DNA from: Treponema sp.
GTDB taxonomy: Bacteria > Spirochaetota > Spirochaetia > Treponematales > Breznakiellaceae
Direction of reading: 5' to 3'
Assembly: GCA_031279925.1 (NCBI GenBank)
Contig: JAITHQ010000032.1
Location: 1-7,887 of the forward strand
DNA length: 7,887 bases
In this document: positions 1 through 6,500 of the stretch, piece after piece
Position numbering within the stretch: position 1 is the stretch's first letter
How the letters are laid out: every line of letters begins with the position of its first letter
Notes under the pieces: generated by a model
What the model saw: only the letters and a program-made list of their open reading frames with translations
Told to the model about the DNA's origin: nothing
Database searches by the model: none
Translations under genes and position numbers: made by a program

Positions 1-144
1 ATTCAGCATGGTGCCCACCACTCCTCCGCCCAGGTGGATAGAAAAATGGCGCGCGAATAGTTCCTGGCCTTCGCCGGGTATATGGGGGAGTCCTGAAAAC
101 ATAAGATCGATATTGGCCTTTCCGGCGCCGGCGACAAAGGGCAT
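1..144 (-). CDS. PfkB/ribokinase-family sugar kinase, N-terminal fragment (cut by window edge)
   Basis: Reading leftward from an ATG at 144, an open frame of 48 codons runs off the window. The peptide starts MPFVAGAGKANIDL, continues with GLPHIPGEGQELFA and reaches a GGG turn at residues 39-41. This order (hydrophobic strand, G-x-x-N-x-D, G-L-P-x-x-P, then the Gly-Gly pair) is the N-terminal substrate-binding half of PfkB-family kinases, which phosphorylate a free sugar or sugar derivative with ATP. The usual Asn a few residues after the Gly-Gly pair is Gly here (GGGVVGT), as I recall from some family branches. The ATP site and catalytic Asp lie beyond the window, so the substrate cannot be told. 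The start lies one base after the GH4 stop, with a weak AGGG ten bases upstream. An in-frame ATG at 174 would add ten residues and overlap GH4, but lacks a visible ribosome site. It is the last visible gene of the minus-strand operon. Confidence 0.8.
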   Translation of the reverse strand, partial: MPFVAGAGKANIDLMFSGLPHIPGEGQELFARHFSIHLGGGVVGTMLN

Positions 145-145
145 A

Positions 146-1540
146 TCAGCGCCGCCCTGTGCCGCCGCCGGCATATTCAAAACCATAGGGGGCGTTGAGT
201 TCAAAATACTGCGGAACCATGCGCCGGGCGATACCGTAGGAATTGACCAGGGGATGAAGCGCCAGGGCATCCACCGCCAGCGCCCTGTCGCTCCCGATTA
301 TGGCCTTTGAGGCAAGCCGCTCGTATGCTTTCACCCGGCGGATAAATTCAAGCCGGGCCGGGGGGATTGAACCAAAGGTATGCGGCACGGCTTCGCCGGA
401 TACTATGTCGCAGCTTGCTTCTATAATGTCGTCCGGTTCAAGACCGGGGATGGCGTTTCCATTGGGGACGCACAAAACCATGCCATTGTTCCTGCTGTTC
501 CCCCGTGCGGTCTCGATATAGTGCAGCGCTACCCCCGCATAACCTCCTTCCGTGTTCAGGTTCAGTTTCCATGTACCGTTCCGGGGAACACCTGTTTCGC
601 TGGCCATGTACATAGTTTCCCGCTTTTCAAACCACTTCTCATATATCGCAAGGCAGTCGTCAAGGGTGCGCTCATCCCCGTCTTTTATGTTTTTTTCCGA
701 AAGTTCCCGCATCATGTTTTTATTTATCCCTTCAATCACTTCGCCCCGGGTCTTGTCCGCTCTGAGCATATGCTCCAGTGCCGACTCAGGATAAAAATAG
801 TAGTACAGGTATTCATTGGGAATGCAGCCTAAATGCCGTATCAGGCCCTTGTCAAAAAATCTGAGATCCGTTTCTTTGTAAAAACGATCATCTTCCATGA
901 TCTGTTCCATTACATTCTTTCCATTCACTTTTATGTTATCGTAAAACGAAAGGTGGTTAAGCCCGTAAACCTCGGCGCTGAGGGCTTCGGCTCTTTCTCC
1001 GAACACCGCCGCGAACTGACGCATGGCGCCGCTGGGAGCATCGCAGATACCGTAGGTAAAATGAAAGCCCAAATCGCGCAGGGCCTGGGAAACAAGCCCC
1101 GCCGGATTGGTAAAGTTAAAAACCTTGACGGTTTCTTTTGCCTGTTTTTTGATGATACCGCAATAATAAGCCAAAGCGGGAATGGTTCGCATGGCAAAGG
1201 AAAAACCGGCGGCGCCCGTTGTCTCCTGCCCTATGACGCCGCACGAGAGGGCGATGCGTTCGTCCTGTACCCGGGCCGAGTCGCCGCCGGCCCGGATTGT
1301 CGTAATTACATAGTCCGCATCCTTGAGAGACTTTTCGGGGTCAGTTTCAAGCGAAAAATTTACATCCGGCGCTTCTCGGCGGCCGACCCGTAAAGCCAGT
1401 TCCCCGAATATGCGGAGTTTTTCGGCGTCGTTGTCCATGAAGACAATATTTTTTATGCCCAGGGCGCCGGTTCTGCGCGCAAGGCTTGAAGCCAGAAACA
1501 ACGACCGGACTCCGCCTCCTCCGATAACAGTAATTTTCAC
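146..1540 (-). CDS. Glycoside hydrolase family 4 protein (NAD+ and divalent-metal dependent; 6-phospho-glycosidase-like)
   Basis: A full-length (464 aa) cytoplasmic GH4 enzyme. The family cleaves alpha- or beta-glycosides by an NAD+-assisted redox/elimination mechanism that needs a metal, usually Mn2+. Visible marks: N-terminal Rossmann start KITVIGGGGVR (residues 2-12); an acidic strand end MDND (35-38); VIGQETTGAAGF (102-113); NFTNPAG (142-148); the metal-binding Cys in ICDAPSG (Cys166); the second metal ligand in GLNHLSF (His196); a Tyr-rich stretch EYLYYYFY (243-250) near where the catalytic-base Tyr is expected; and the C-terminal HPLVNSY (429-435). The residue after Cys166 is Asp167. 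I recall Cys-Asp-x-Pro from 6-phospho-alpha-glucosidases and Cys-Asn-x-Pro from phospho-beta-glucosidases, but proteins annotated as beta-type also carry Asp, so anomer and sugar stay open. The start is GTG, fixed by AGGAGGT five bases upstream. It follows the second permease after 42 bases and precedes the kinase by one base. Confidence 0.9.
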   Translation of the reverse strand: MKITVIGGGGVRSLFLASSLARRTGALGIKNIVFMDNDAEKLRIFGELALRVGRREAPDVNFSLETDPEKSLKDADYVITTIRAGGDSARVQDERIALSCGVIGQETTGAAGFSFAMRTIPALAYYCGIIKKQAKETVKVFNFTNPAGLVSQALRDLGFHFTYGICDAPSGAMRQFAAVFGERAEALSAEVYGLNHLSFYDNIKVNGKNVMEQIMEDDRFYKETDLRFFDKGLIRHLGCIPNEYLYYYFYPESALEHMLRADKTRGEVIEGINKNMMRELSEKNIKDGDERTLDDCLAIYEKWFEKRETMYMASETGVPRNGTWKLNLNTEGGYAGVALHYIETARGNSRNNGMVLCVPNGNAIPGLEPDDIIEASCDIVSGEAVPHTFGSIPPARLEFIRRVKAYERLASKAIIGSDRALAVDALALHPLVNSYGIARRMVPQYFELNAPYGFEYAGGGTGRR

Positions 1541-1545
1541 AACTT

Positions 1546-1552
1546 ACCTCCT
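1546..1552 (-). promoter_or_regulatory. Strong ribosome binding site for the GH4 gene (fixes a GTG start)
   Basis: On the minus strand the bases read AGGAGGT, then AAGTT, then the GTG start at 1540. This near-perfect Shine-Dalgarno at five-base spacing supports the GTG and suggests efficient, independent re-initiation on the polycistronic message. Confidence 0.85.
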
Positions 1553-1582
1553 ATAAAAAATTCCAAATTATGAATGGAAAGA

Positions 1583-2419
1583 CTATTCCTTTATCGCCCC
1601 GGCGGTCAGGCTTTCTACCACCTGTTCCTGTGCAATAATAAACACGATGATGGTTGGCAGCACAGTTATTATTACCGCGGCAAAAAGGGCGGTATAATTA
1701 TTGGCGAAAGTGCCCATGTAATAATTAAGGGCTATGGGAATAGTACGCGCAGTATTGCCGCTGGTCAGCATCAGGGCAAAGTAAAATTCGTTCCACGTAT
1801 TGATGAACTGCAGTATAGCCGCCGTTGCGATTCCCGGTTTTGCCAAGGGAAGAACCACATATACAAAGGTTTTCAAAAACCCCGCGCCGTCTATATAGGC
1901 CGCCTCTTCCATCGCCGCGGGGATGCTGCGGTAATAGCTGACCAAAATAAAAAAAGTCAGGGGAATACCGAATGCGGAATAAACCAAAATAAGCCCCTGT
2001 TTTGTATCGAATATAGACAGGACATTTAACAGGAAAAACAGGGGCTGGGAAATGGCCTGTGCGGGAAGAAGCAGCGCCGCCGAAATCAGCAGTATTATAA
2101 GCGAGCGTCCCCTGAATTTGAATCTTGATACCACATAGGCGCAGGGGGCAACGCAGAATGATGTTACAGCGATGCTGGCTCCAACTATGATAATGCTGTT
2201 TAGAAAGAATTTGGCTATGGGAGCGTACTTGAAAGCATCAATATAATTTTTAATACGCAGACTTGACGGAAGTGAAAGGGCGGAGGAATTGACCTCCGTA
2301 TAGCTTTTGAAGGAACTGATAAAAACCCACAAAACCGGAGCCAGGGACACAAAAAGGAGCAAAAACAAAAATGCCGCCTTGATAACAGCAAGCGCGGGAT
2401 TTTTTCCCCTACCTGACAT
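1583..2419 (-). CDS. CUT1-family sugar ABC transporter permease, MalG-type
   Basis: Inner-membrane subunit of a carbohydrate importer. With its partner permease it forms the channel that receives sugar from the binding protein. Counting from the ATG at 2419 (278 aa), hydrophobic segments lie near residues 12-35, 72-96, 106-130, 141-162, 194-216 and 243-265, the usual six of the MalG type. The cytoplasmic EAA loop that docks on the ATPase is intact: EEAAYIDGAG followed by VVLPLAKPG (about 171-196), then NTWNEFYFAL at about 207-216. The C-terminus VVESLTAGAIKE matches the usual MalG ending. I chose 2419 because AAGGA sits eight bases upstream. The in-frame ATG at 2428 has the same AAGG directly against it and no spacing. 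With this start the gene overlaps the stop of the first permease by 11 bases, which implies translational coupling. The cognate ATPase is not in the window. Confidence 0.93.
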   Translation of the reverse strand: MSGRGKNPALAVIKAAFLFLLLFVSLAPVLWVFISSFKSYTEVNSSALSLPSSLRIKNYIDAFKYAPIAKFFLNSIIIVGASIAVTSFCVAPCAYVVSRFKFRGRSLIILLISAALLLPAQAISQPLFFLLNVLSIFDTKQGLILVYSAFGIPLTFFILVSYYRSIPAAMEEAAYIDGAGFLKTFVYVVLPLAKPGIATAAILQFINTWNEFYFALMLTSGNTARTIPIALNYYMGTFANNYTALFAAVIITVLPTIIVFIIAQEQVVESLTAGAIKE

Positions 2420-3299
2420 GGCTGACATCCTTTTTTACAAAAGAAAAGAGCGCGTTTACCAACAACACCAAAAGAATGCCCATCAGTATTTGAAACATAC
2501 CGATGGTATTCGCAACGCCGTAATTTGATTCCAGAGTGGCAGTCTTGTGGAGCAGTATGGGGAGGTTGAGTGTCGCGGAGCCGGGCCCTCCCTTGGTTGT
2601 AACGTAAATAATATCAAACTGGGATACCATGGCCACCGCAGCAAGAATCAAGCAGGTTTTTATTGAACTTTTAAGCAGAGGCAGCGTTATATATAAATCC
2701 GTCTGCCACCAGTTGGCCCCATCCATTATTGCGGATTCATAAATGTCTTTTGGAATAGCCCCGATCTCGGCCAGAAAAATAGTCGTGTTAAAGGCCGAAT
2801 AAAACAGCCACAGCATTGTTACCGTTATAAAAGAATAATCCGAATTGCCAAAAAGATTTGGCGCCTTTGCCCCGTTCATACCGAGCTGTTTCAAAATTGA
2901 TTTGATTATGCCAAACTGGGGGTTCAGAAGCAGCAAAAACATTACCCCCGTTGCGGCGGTGGGGATTATGTTGGGAATCAGGTAAATGGTCCGTATGGCT
3001 TTCCAGCCGGCGGGCTGCCGGTACAAAACCAGGGCCACTATAAGTCCCAGCCCCACATGCGCCGTTGTCTGCAAAATTACCCAGACAAGGGTATTTTTTG
3101 CCGCTATCCAGAATTCAGACGACGGTGAAAGTACACTGGCATAATTCTTTAGGCCAATGAAAACGGGTTTAACAAAAACGGTATACTTGGTAAACGACGT
3201 AACAAACACCATAACGATGGGAACAAGATACACCAGCGAAAAAAGAACGGCACAGGGAAGAACAAAAGCTGTTTTCCAGGGCAATTTATTGTTGATCAT
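2409..3299 (-). CDS. CUT1-family sugar ABC transporter permease, MalF/UgpA-type
   Basis: Inner-membrane partner of the MalG-type permease in the same importer. From the ATG at 3299 (296 aa) there are about six hydrophobic segments, near residues 12-36, 64-93, 103-126, 154-179, 213-233 and 262-287. It lacks the extra segments and large periplasmic loop of E. coli MalF, so it is of the shorter UgpA/LacF class. The EAA loop is IYESAIMDGANWW followed by LYITLPLL (about 186-209), with Ser in place of the second Ala. TTKGGPGSATLNLPILLH (about 234-251) is the conserved stretch before the last membrane segment. Three closely spaced in-frame ATGs (3311, 3305, 3299) are possible. I chose 3299 because GGGGA lies a few bases before it, while 3311 has no visible ribosome site. 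The gene follows the binding-protein gene after a gap holding a stem-loop, and overlaps the next permease. Confidence 0.92.
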   Translation of the reverse strand: MINNKLPWKTAFVLPCAVLFSLVYLVPIVMVFVTSFTKYTVFVKPVFIGLKNYASVLSPSSEFWIAAKNTLVWVILQTTAHVGLGLIVALVLYRQPAGWKAIRTIYLIPNIIPTAATGVMFLLLLNPQFGIIKSILKQLGMNGAKAPNLFGNSDYSFITVTMLWLFYSAFNTTIFLAEIGAIPKDIYESAIMDGANWWQTDLYITLPLLKSSIKTCLILAAVAMVSQFDIIYVTTKGGPGSATLNLPILLHKTATLESNYGVANTIGMFQILMGILLVLLVNALFSFVKKDVSHVR

Positions 3300-3324
3300 T
3301 GTCATCCCCATGCCATTTTTGTTT

Positions 3325-3346
3325 TGCGGCCCGGCCTCAAGCCGCA
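3325..3346 (-). other. Stem-loop between the binding-protein gene and the first permease gene
   Basis: On the minus strand TGCGGC and GCCGCA form a perfect six-pair, GC-rich stem around a ten-base loop. A shorter alternative stem (CGGC/GCCG around TTGAG) is nested in the same stretch. It is followed by an A-rich run rather than U residues, so it does not look like an intrinsic terminator. It sits 14 bases after the binding-protein stop codon. An mRNA-stabilising or polarity element that keeps binding protein more abundant than permease is the likely role, by analogy with malE-malF spacers (inference). Confidence 0.45.
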
Positions 3347-3359
3347 GACAAGTTCTTTT

Positions 3360-4676
3360 TTAGTCCTCGTTCCGTTCCGCCGCATCGGTCAGTTTTGCGC
3401 AGAAAGCGGCGGGACTGAGTTTTCTGTTTGCCAGTTCCGGAAGCTGAAGAGAAAAAGCATCCAATGTATTCTGGTACCAGTAAATTTGGTTTTGACCATA
3501 GGTTATTCTTGCCCTGGTCTGAAGGTCAAGGACAAGAGCCATAAGCGGGTCGTTCCGCTTGATGGAATCGGGGATCACAACCTTGGGGGATTCAGGCTGG
3601 AGGCCGGTCATTTCCAGCGCCTTTATCTGATTATCAAGGGTTGTTTCAAATTTAAGAAAGGCCGCCGCCGCATCAATTTTTTTCGGATCTTTGGCGCCGA
3701 TCATATCTCCCGGACTGGGCACCATCGACATGCCGTATTTGGGCATCAGCATAACCCCCACTTTTTCATAAAAACCGGCGGGGGCTTTTTCCTCGTTTTT
3801 GAAATCCGGTATCATCCAGGGCCCGTTGGGGAACATGGCGACTTCACCGTTGAAAAAATGCGTTGCCATGGGATCGTAGTTTCCTCCTATGGCGTCCGCC
3901 GTGGTATAGTTTGCCAGCATCCTTTGCAGGGTTTCGGCGGCGGCCACAAGTTCCGGCGTATTGTAATTTCTGGGATGGAAGGTATTCATCCAGGCGTTTC
4001 CGGCATCGCTGCCGGTTCCTATCAGCGCCGAAAACCACAGGTTGGAAAGCCATCCGAAATCGGCGGTATCCATTCCTATGGGAATAATACCTTTGGCTTT
4101 AAACGCTTCACAAACGGCGAAAAATTCTTCCCATGTTTCCCAGGCAACCGCCGGAGGCGTGATACCAGCCTTTTGAAACAATTCTTTGTTGTAATATAAG
4201 AACGTTACTTCCTTTTGTGTCGGAACGGCGTAAATTTTTCCACCCACCGAATTATAGTCCAGAGACGCCGGATCAAAGAGCCCCTTCCATTCAGGGTCGT
4301 TATCAAAATAGGAAGAAAGATCCGCTATCTTTCCCGCCCGGGCGGCCATCTCGACAAAGTTATTGCCCCCCGTCAATACAATATCAGGCAAATCGCCTGA
4401 CGAAATGAGCAGCTTGATCTTCTGGTTAAAGGCATCGGTGGTGGGTATCTCTTCAAAATCAAATACAACATTTTTTCCAGCTTCTGTTTTTACGAATTCC
4501 GTAAACAGGTAATCAAAATAGGGGGCGGCAAAATCCGTACCGACATGGTAGTTGATTACCTTTAGGGTAACTTTGTCATCAGTTTTGGCGTTTTTTGTTC
4601 CACAGGATGCCATCACTCCTGCCAGCACAGCGCCGGCCAGCAGTAACCAAAGCGCTGTTTTTAACCGTGTTTTCAT
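3360..4676 (-). CDS. Sugar ABC transporter substrate-binding lipoprotein (family 1 / CUT1)
   Basis: Extracytoplasmic receptor of the importer: it binds the sugar and delivers it to the two permeases. From the ATG at 4676 it has 438 residues. There is a lipoprotein signal: basic start MKTRLK, hydrophobic core WLLLAGAVLAG, and lipobox VMASC with the acylated Cys at 25. Met at -3 is a relaxed lipobox, tolerated in spirochaetes among others. The mature part shows family traits: an early KVINYH strand (39-44), SSGDLPDIVL (92-101), YAVPTQKEVTFLYYNKELFQ (149-168), NGEVAMFPNGPWMIPDF (276-292) and IGAKDPKKIDAAAAFLKF (326-343). Trp residues (179, 182, 209, 214, 287, 400) fit a carbohydrate-stacking site. 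The frame stays open 16 codons further upstream, but GAGGAGGA four bases before 4676 and the signal peptide fix this start. First gene of the operon; the ligand is unknown. Confidence 0.94.
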   Translation of the reverse strand: MKTRLKTALWLLLAGAVLAGVMASCGTKNAKTDDKVTLKVINYHVGTDFAAPYFDYLFTEFVKTEAGKNVVFDFEEIPTTDAFNQKIKLLISSGDLPDIVLTGGNNFVEMAARAGKIADLSSYFDNDPEWKGLFDPASLDYNSVGGKIYAVPTQKEVTFLYYNKELFQKAGITPPAVAWETWEEFFAVCEAFKAKGIIPIGMDTADFGWLSNLWFSALIGTGSDAGNAWMNTFHPRNYNTPELVAAAETLQRMLANYTTADAIGGNYDPMATHFFNGEVAMFPNGPWMIPDFKNEEKAPAGFYEKVGVMLMPKYGMSMVPSPGDMIGAKDPKKIDAAAAFLKFETTLDNQIKALEMTGLQPESPKVVIPDSIKRNDPLMALVLDLQTRARITYGQNQIYWYQNTLDAFSLQLPELANRKLSPAAFCAKLTDAAERNED

Positions 4677-4680
4677 AGAT

Positions 4681-4688
4681 TCCTCCTC
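4681..4688 (-). promoter_or_regulatory. Ribosome binding site of the binding-protein gene
   Basis: The minus strand reads GAGGAGGA, then ATCT, then the ATG at 4676. It is a strong site that decides the start in favour of the signal-peptide Met over the longer frame opening at 4724. Confidence 0.85.
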
Positions 4689-4706
4689 AAAAAAGCAGTT
4701 TAATAC

Positions 4707-4734
4707 ATGATACCTGGTAAACAATAAAAGTAAA
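4707..4734 (-). promoter_or_regulatory. Possible sigma-70-type promoter for the transporter operon
   Basis: On the minus strand TTTACT (4734-4729) and TATCAT (4712-4707) are separated by 16 bases. They match the -35 and -10 consensus at four and five of six positions. A transcript would begin near 4700, leaving about 24 untranslated bases that include the ribosome site. The weak -35 would suit an activator-dependent promoter. The region is AT-rich, so other pairings are possible. Confidence 0.4.
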
Positions 4735-4762
4735 TAAAATTGTATGACTTATTGTTGGATTT

Positions 4763-4782
4763 TCTTGATTTGCCGGACAAGA
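4763..4782. promoter_or_regulatory. Inverted TCTTG/CAAGA pair, candidate regulator site
   Basis: TCTTG (4763-4767) and its exact inverse CAAGA (4778-4782) flank a ten-base spacer. The pair starts 29 bases upstream of the proposed -35 of the transporter operon, where an activator could act. The same TCTTG word recurs near the opposite promoter. Binding by the divergent AraC-type response regulator is a guess from position. Confidence 0.25.
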
Positions 4783-4824
4783 GGAATACGAAATACTCCT
4801 TGGGAACTTCTTATACTGTAAATA

Positions 4825-4839
4825 TCTTGACATTTCTTG
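4825..4839 (+). promoter_or_regulatory. Tandem TCTTG direct repeat, candidate AraC-type regulator site
   Basis: TCTTG occurs at 4825-4829 and again at 4835-4839, exactly one DNA turn (10 bases) apart. The repeat ends 18 bases before the -35 of the proposed regulator promoter. AraC-family proteins use two helix-turn-helix units that contact successive major grooves, so a direct repeat at one-turn spacing is a plausible target. The overlapping TTGACA (4827-4832) has no good -10 at the right distance. Confidence 0.3.
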
Positions 4840-4857
4840 TAAAATTTTGCGTTTCCA

Positions 4858-4886
4858 TTGATAATGGGTAAAATCTGTGGCATAAT
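4858..4886 (+). promoter_or_regulatory. Sigma-70-type promoter for the histidine kinase/response regulator genes
   Basis: TTGATA (4858-4863) and CATAAT (4881-4886) are separated by the ideal 17 bases, each matching consensus at five of six positions. Transcription would start near 4892, about 30 bases before the ATG at 4923. The leader contains a run of six G at 4905-4910 that probably serves as an atypical ribosome site. Confidence 0.6.
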
Positions 4887-4922
4887 ACCTCTACAAGTGC
4901 TTTTGGGGGGAAGTGAAAGATC

Positions 4923-6500
4923 ATGTCCCGACTAAACGGGGTTCTTACCCTTTCCATACTGCTGGTAGTGGCAGTTTCGCTGTTACTGGGAGGCGGTTTT
5001 TTTTACGTCAGCAGCGCCAGAGCATTGACTGCCGTTTACAACGCCGATATTGCAGGAAGGCTGGATCAGATAAACCGGAATATTCACAATCAAATAGCCA
5101 TAATTGATTCCATTTATCCGCATTTTATGTCCAACACCATCATCAGGGAGAACCTTGATTTTGCGACCCGTGAATACTGGAACAGGGACTTAGTGGCGCG
5201 CCGGCTGGAAATTGAACGGCAGATGAGCTATATGATGGTAAACAGCTTTCTGTGGAGCGAAGACATTGTAACCGCTGTTTATATTTTTGATTCCGGAGGG
5301 GGCTGCGCAAGCCTGTCGCTGCACAAATCCCTGGAGGAATACCAGGCCCGCGCCCGGACTGTCTACATGGAAATCGATGGGCACTCTACATCACTGGAAA
5401 TAGCCGTCCGGCACGGCTCGATTTACTTTATAAGAAATATCTTTAGCTGGCACACGGGAGAAAAAATTGCCGCCCTGGTGATAGAGATAAACGAAAATAA
5501 ATGGAAAAATCTGTACACCGCCGGTACGGATGAAAACTGGCTTGTCTTTATGCATAACGGCAATTTAACATTAAATCTGGGCCGTTCTGTTTTGCGGGAG
5601 GATGCGGCAAAGATTGAGGAGCTTGTTATTGTTTCCCGGTATAGTTATGGTTTTCAGGAGGTTTTTCTTGCGGGAACGGAATATTTTATTGCTTCCCATA
5701 AAACCGGCTATGCGGATTTTGTTTCCGTCGTGGCCGCCCCCAAAAACTATCTTTTGCGGAACATGAACAGAACCCTGCGGGTATTTATTGTTTTCTATTT
5801 GGCAATCATGCTGGCGTCTTTGGTTTTTACTACGCTGCTCAGTTATTCTTTTAACCGGCGGATTCTTTTCAAAAACGCGGAAATACAGGCGCTGCGTTCC
5901 CAAATTGCACCTCATTTCCTGTTTAATGTTCTCAATACCATCGCATGGAAGGCAGAAATGAGCGGCAATACCGAAGTATACCAAATGACCATTGCGCTCA
6001 GCGAACTGCTGCGGGCGGGAACCCTTTCAGCAGACAAAGATTTTGTTACCCTGAAGGAGGAGCTTGACTATGTACAGTTTTACCTGTACCTGCAAAAACA
6101 GCGGTTTGGAGACAAGTTTACCGCCGAGCTCCTTTATGACGATGAACTCCTCGGTACTGTGGTGCCCCGTTTCAGCATCCAGCCTTTGGTAGAAAACGCA
6201 ATCTCCCACGGCCTTGAACCACTGCCCGGCGGAGGGCGGCTGGTGATTCGTATTTTCCGCTCTGAGGGCGGTATTCATATAGAAGTTGAAGATAACGGCG
6301 TAGGTTTTCCTGATCATTTTAACATCAATGCCCAGAACAAATCTTTTAAGAAAGAAAACCATATCCATATTGGACTAAAAAATCTGAACCAGCGGCTGAT
6401 ACTGCTTAACGGCAGCAAGCGGGGGCTTTCAATTCGCAAAAAAAGCGGCGGCGGAACGGTAGTCTCGTTCAGGCTGCCTAAAACAAGGGATGGAGTGTAA
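4923..6500 (+). CDS. YesM-type sensor histidine kinase of a two-component system
   Basis: Membrane sensor (525 aa) that should autophosphorylate and pass phosphate to the adjacent regulator. Layout: membrane segment 1 at about 7-29, an extracytoplasmic sensor region at about 30-285, membrane segment 2 at about 286-309, then the cytoplasmic kinase. The phospho-acceptor box is QIAPHFLFN with His331, a variant of the QINPHFLYN usual in this LytS/YesM class (Pfam His_kinase). The ATP-binding domain shows the N box QPLVENAISHG (420-430), G1 box DNGVGFP (457-463), and GLKNLNQRL (484-492) followed by a GGGT turn (509-512). Only about 20 residues separate membrane segment 2 from the phospho-acceptor box, so a normal HAMP linker of around 50 residues seems absent. 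I do not recognise the sensor fold; the ligand may be a sugar or a loaded binding protein. The start has no in-frame competitor and its ribosome site is only a G-rich run, so expression may be modest. Confidence 0.93.
   Translation: MSRLNGVLTLSILLVVAVSLLLGGGFFYVSSARALTAVYNADIAGRLDQINRNIHNQIAIIDSIYPHFMSNTIIRENLDFATREYWNRDLVARRLEIERQMSYMMVNSFLWSEDIVTAVYIFDSGGGCASLSLHKSLEEYQARARTVYMEIDGHSTSLEIAVRHGSIYFIRNIFSWHTGEKIAALVIEINENKWKNLYTAGTDENWLVFMHNGNLTLNLGRSVLREDAAKIEELVIVSRYSYGFQEVFLAGTEYFIASHKTGYADFVSVVAAPKNYLLRNMNRTLRVFIVFYLAIMLASLVFTTLLSYSFNRRILFKNAEIQALRSQIAPHFLFNVLNTIAWKAEMSGNTEVYQMTIALSELLRAGTLSADKDFVTLKEELDYVQFYLYLQKQRFGDKFTAELLYDDELLGTVVPRFSIQPLVENAISHGLEPLPGGGRLVIRIFRSEGGIHIEVEDNGVGFPDHFNINAQNKSFKKENHIHIGLKNLNQRLILLNGSKRGLSIRKKSGGGTVVSFRLPKTRDGV

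Noticed and set aside
833..1393. Open frame of 186 codons on the plus strand inside the GH4 gene.
   Set aside because: It is antisense to a gene with clear GH4 motifs, has no ribosome site or recognisable domain, and its composition is explained by the opposite frame.
1555..1579. Possible intrinsic terminator between the second permease and GH4: TTCCA/TGGAA stem followed by six T on the minus strand.
   Set aside because: The stem has only five pairs, mostly A-T, with a nine-base loop, so it is too weak for a terminator. The strong ribosome site right after it argues for read-through.
3324..4199. Open frame of 291 codons on the plus strand inside the binding-protein gene.
   Set aside because: Antisense shadow. 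The opposite strand encodes a lipoprotein with signal peptide, ribosome site and family motifs. The plus-strand product is rich in Gly, His and Arg with no domain.
1583..4676. Missing ABC ATPase considered as a sign of a broken transporter.
   Set aside because: CUT1 importers with a binding protein and two permeases commonly use a shared ATPase encoded elsewhere. Both EAA loops are intact, so nothing suggests decay.
4827..4832. Perfect -35 hexamer TTGACA upstream of the sensor kinase.
   Set aside because: No acceptable -10 lies 16-18 bases downstream (CGTTTC at 17). The TTGATA/CATAAT pair closer to the gene is better. It more likely forms part of the TCTTG repeat.
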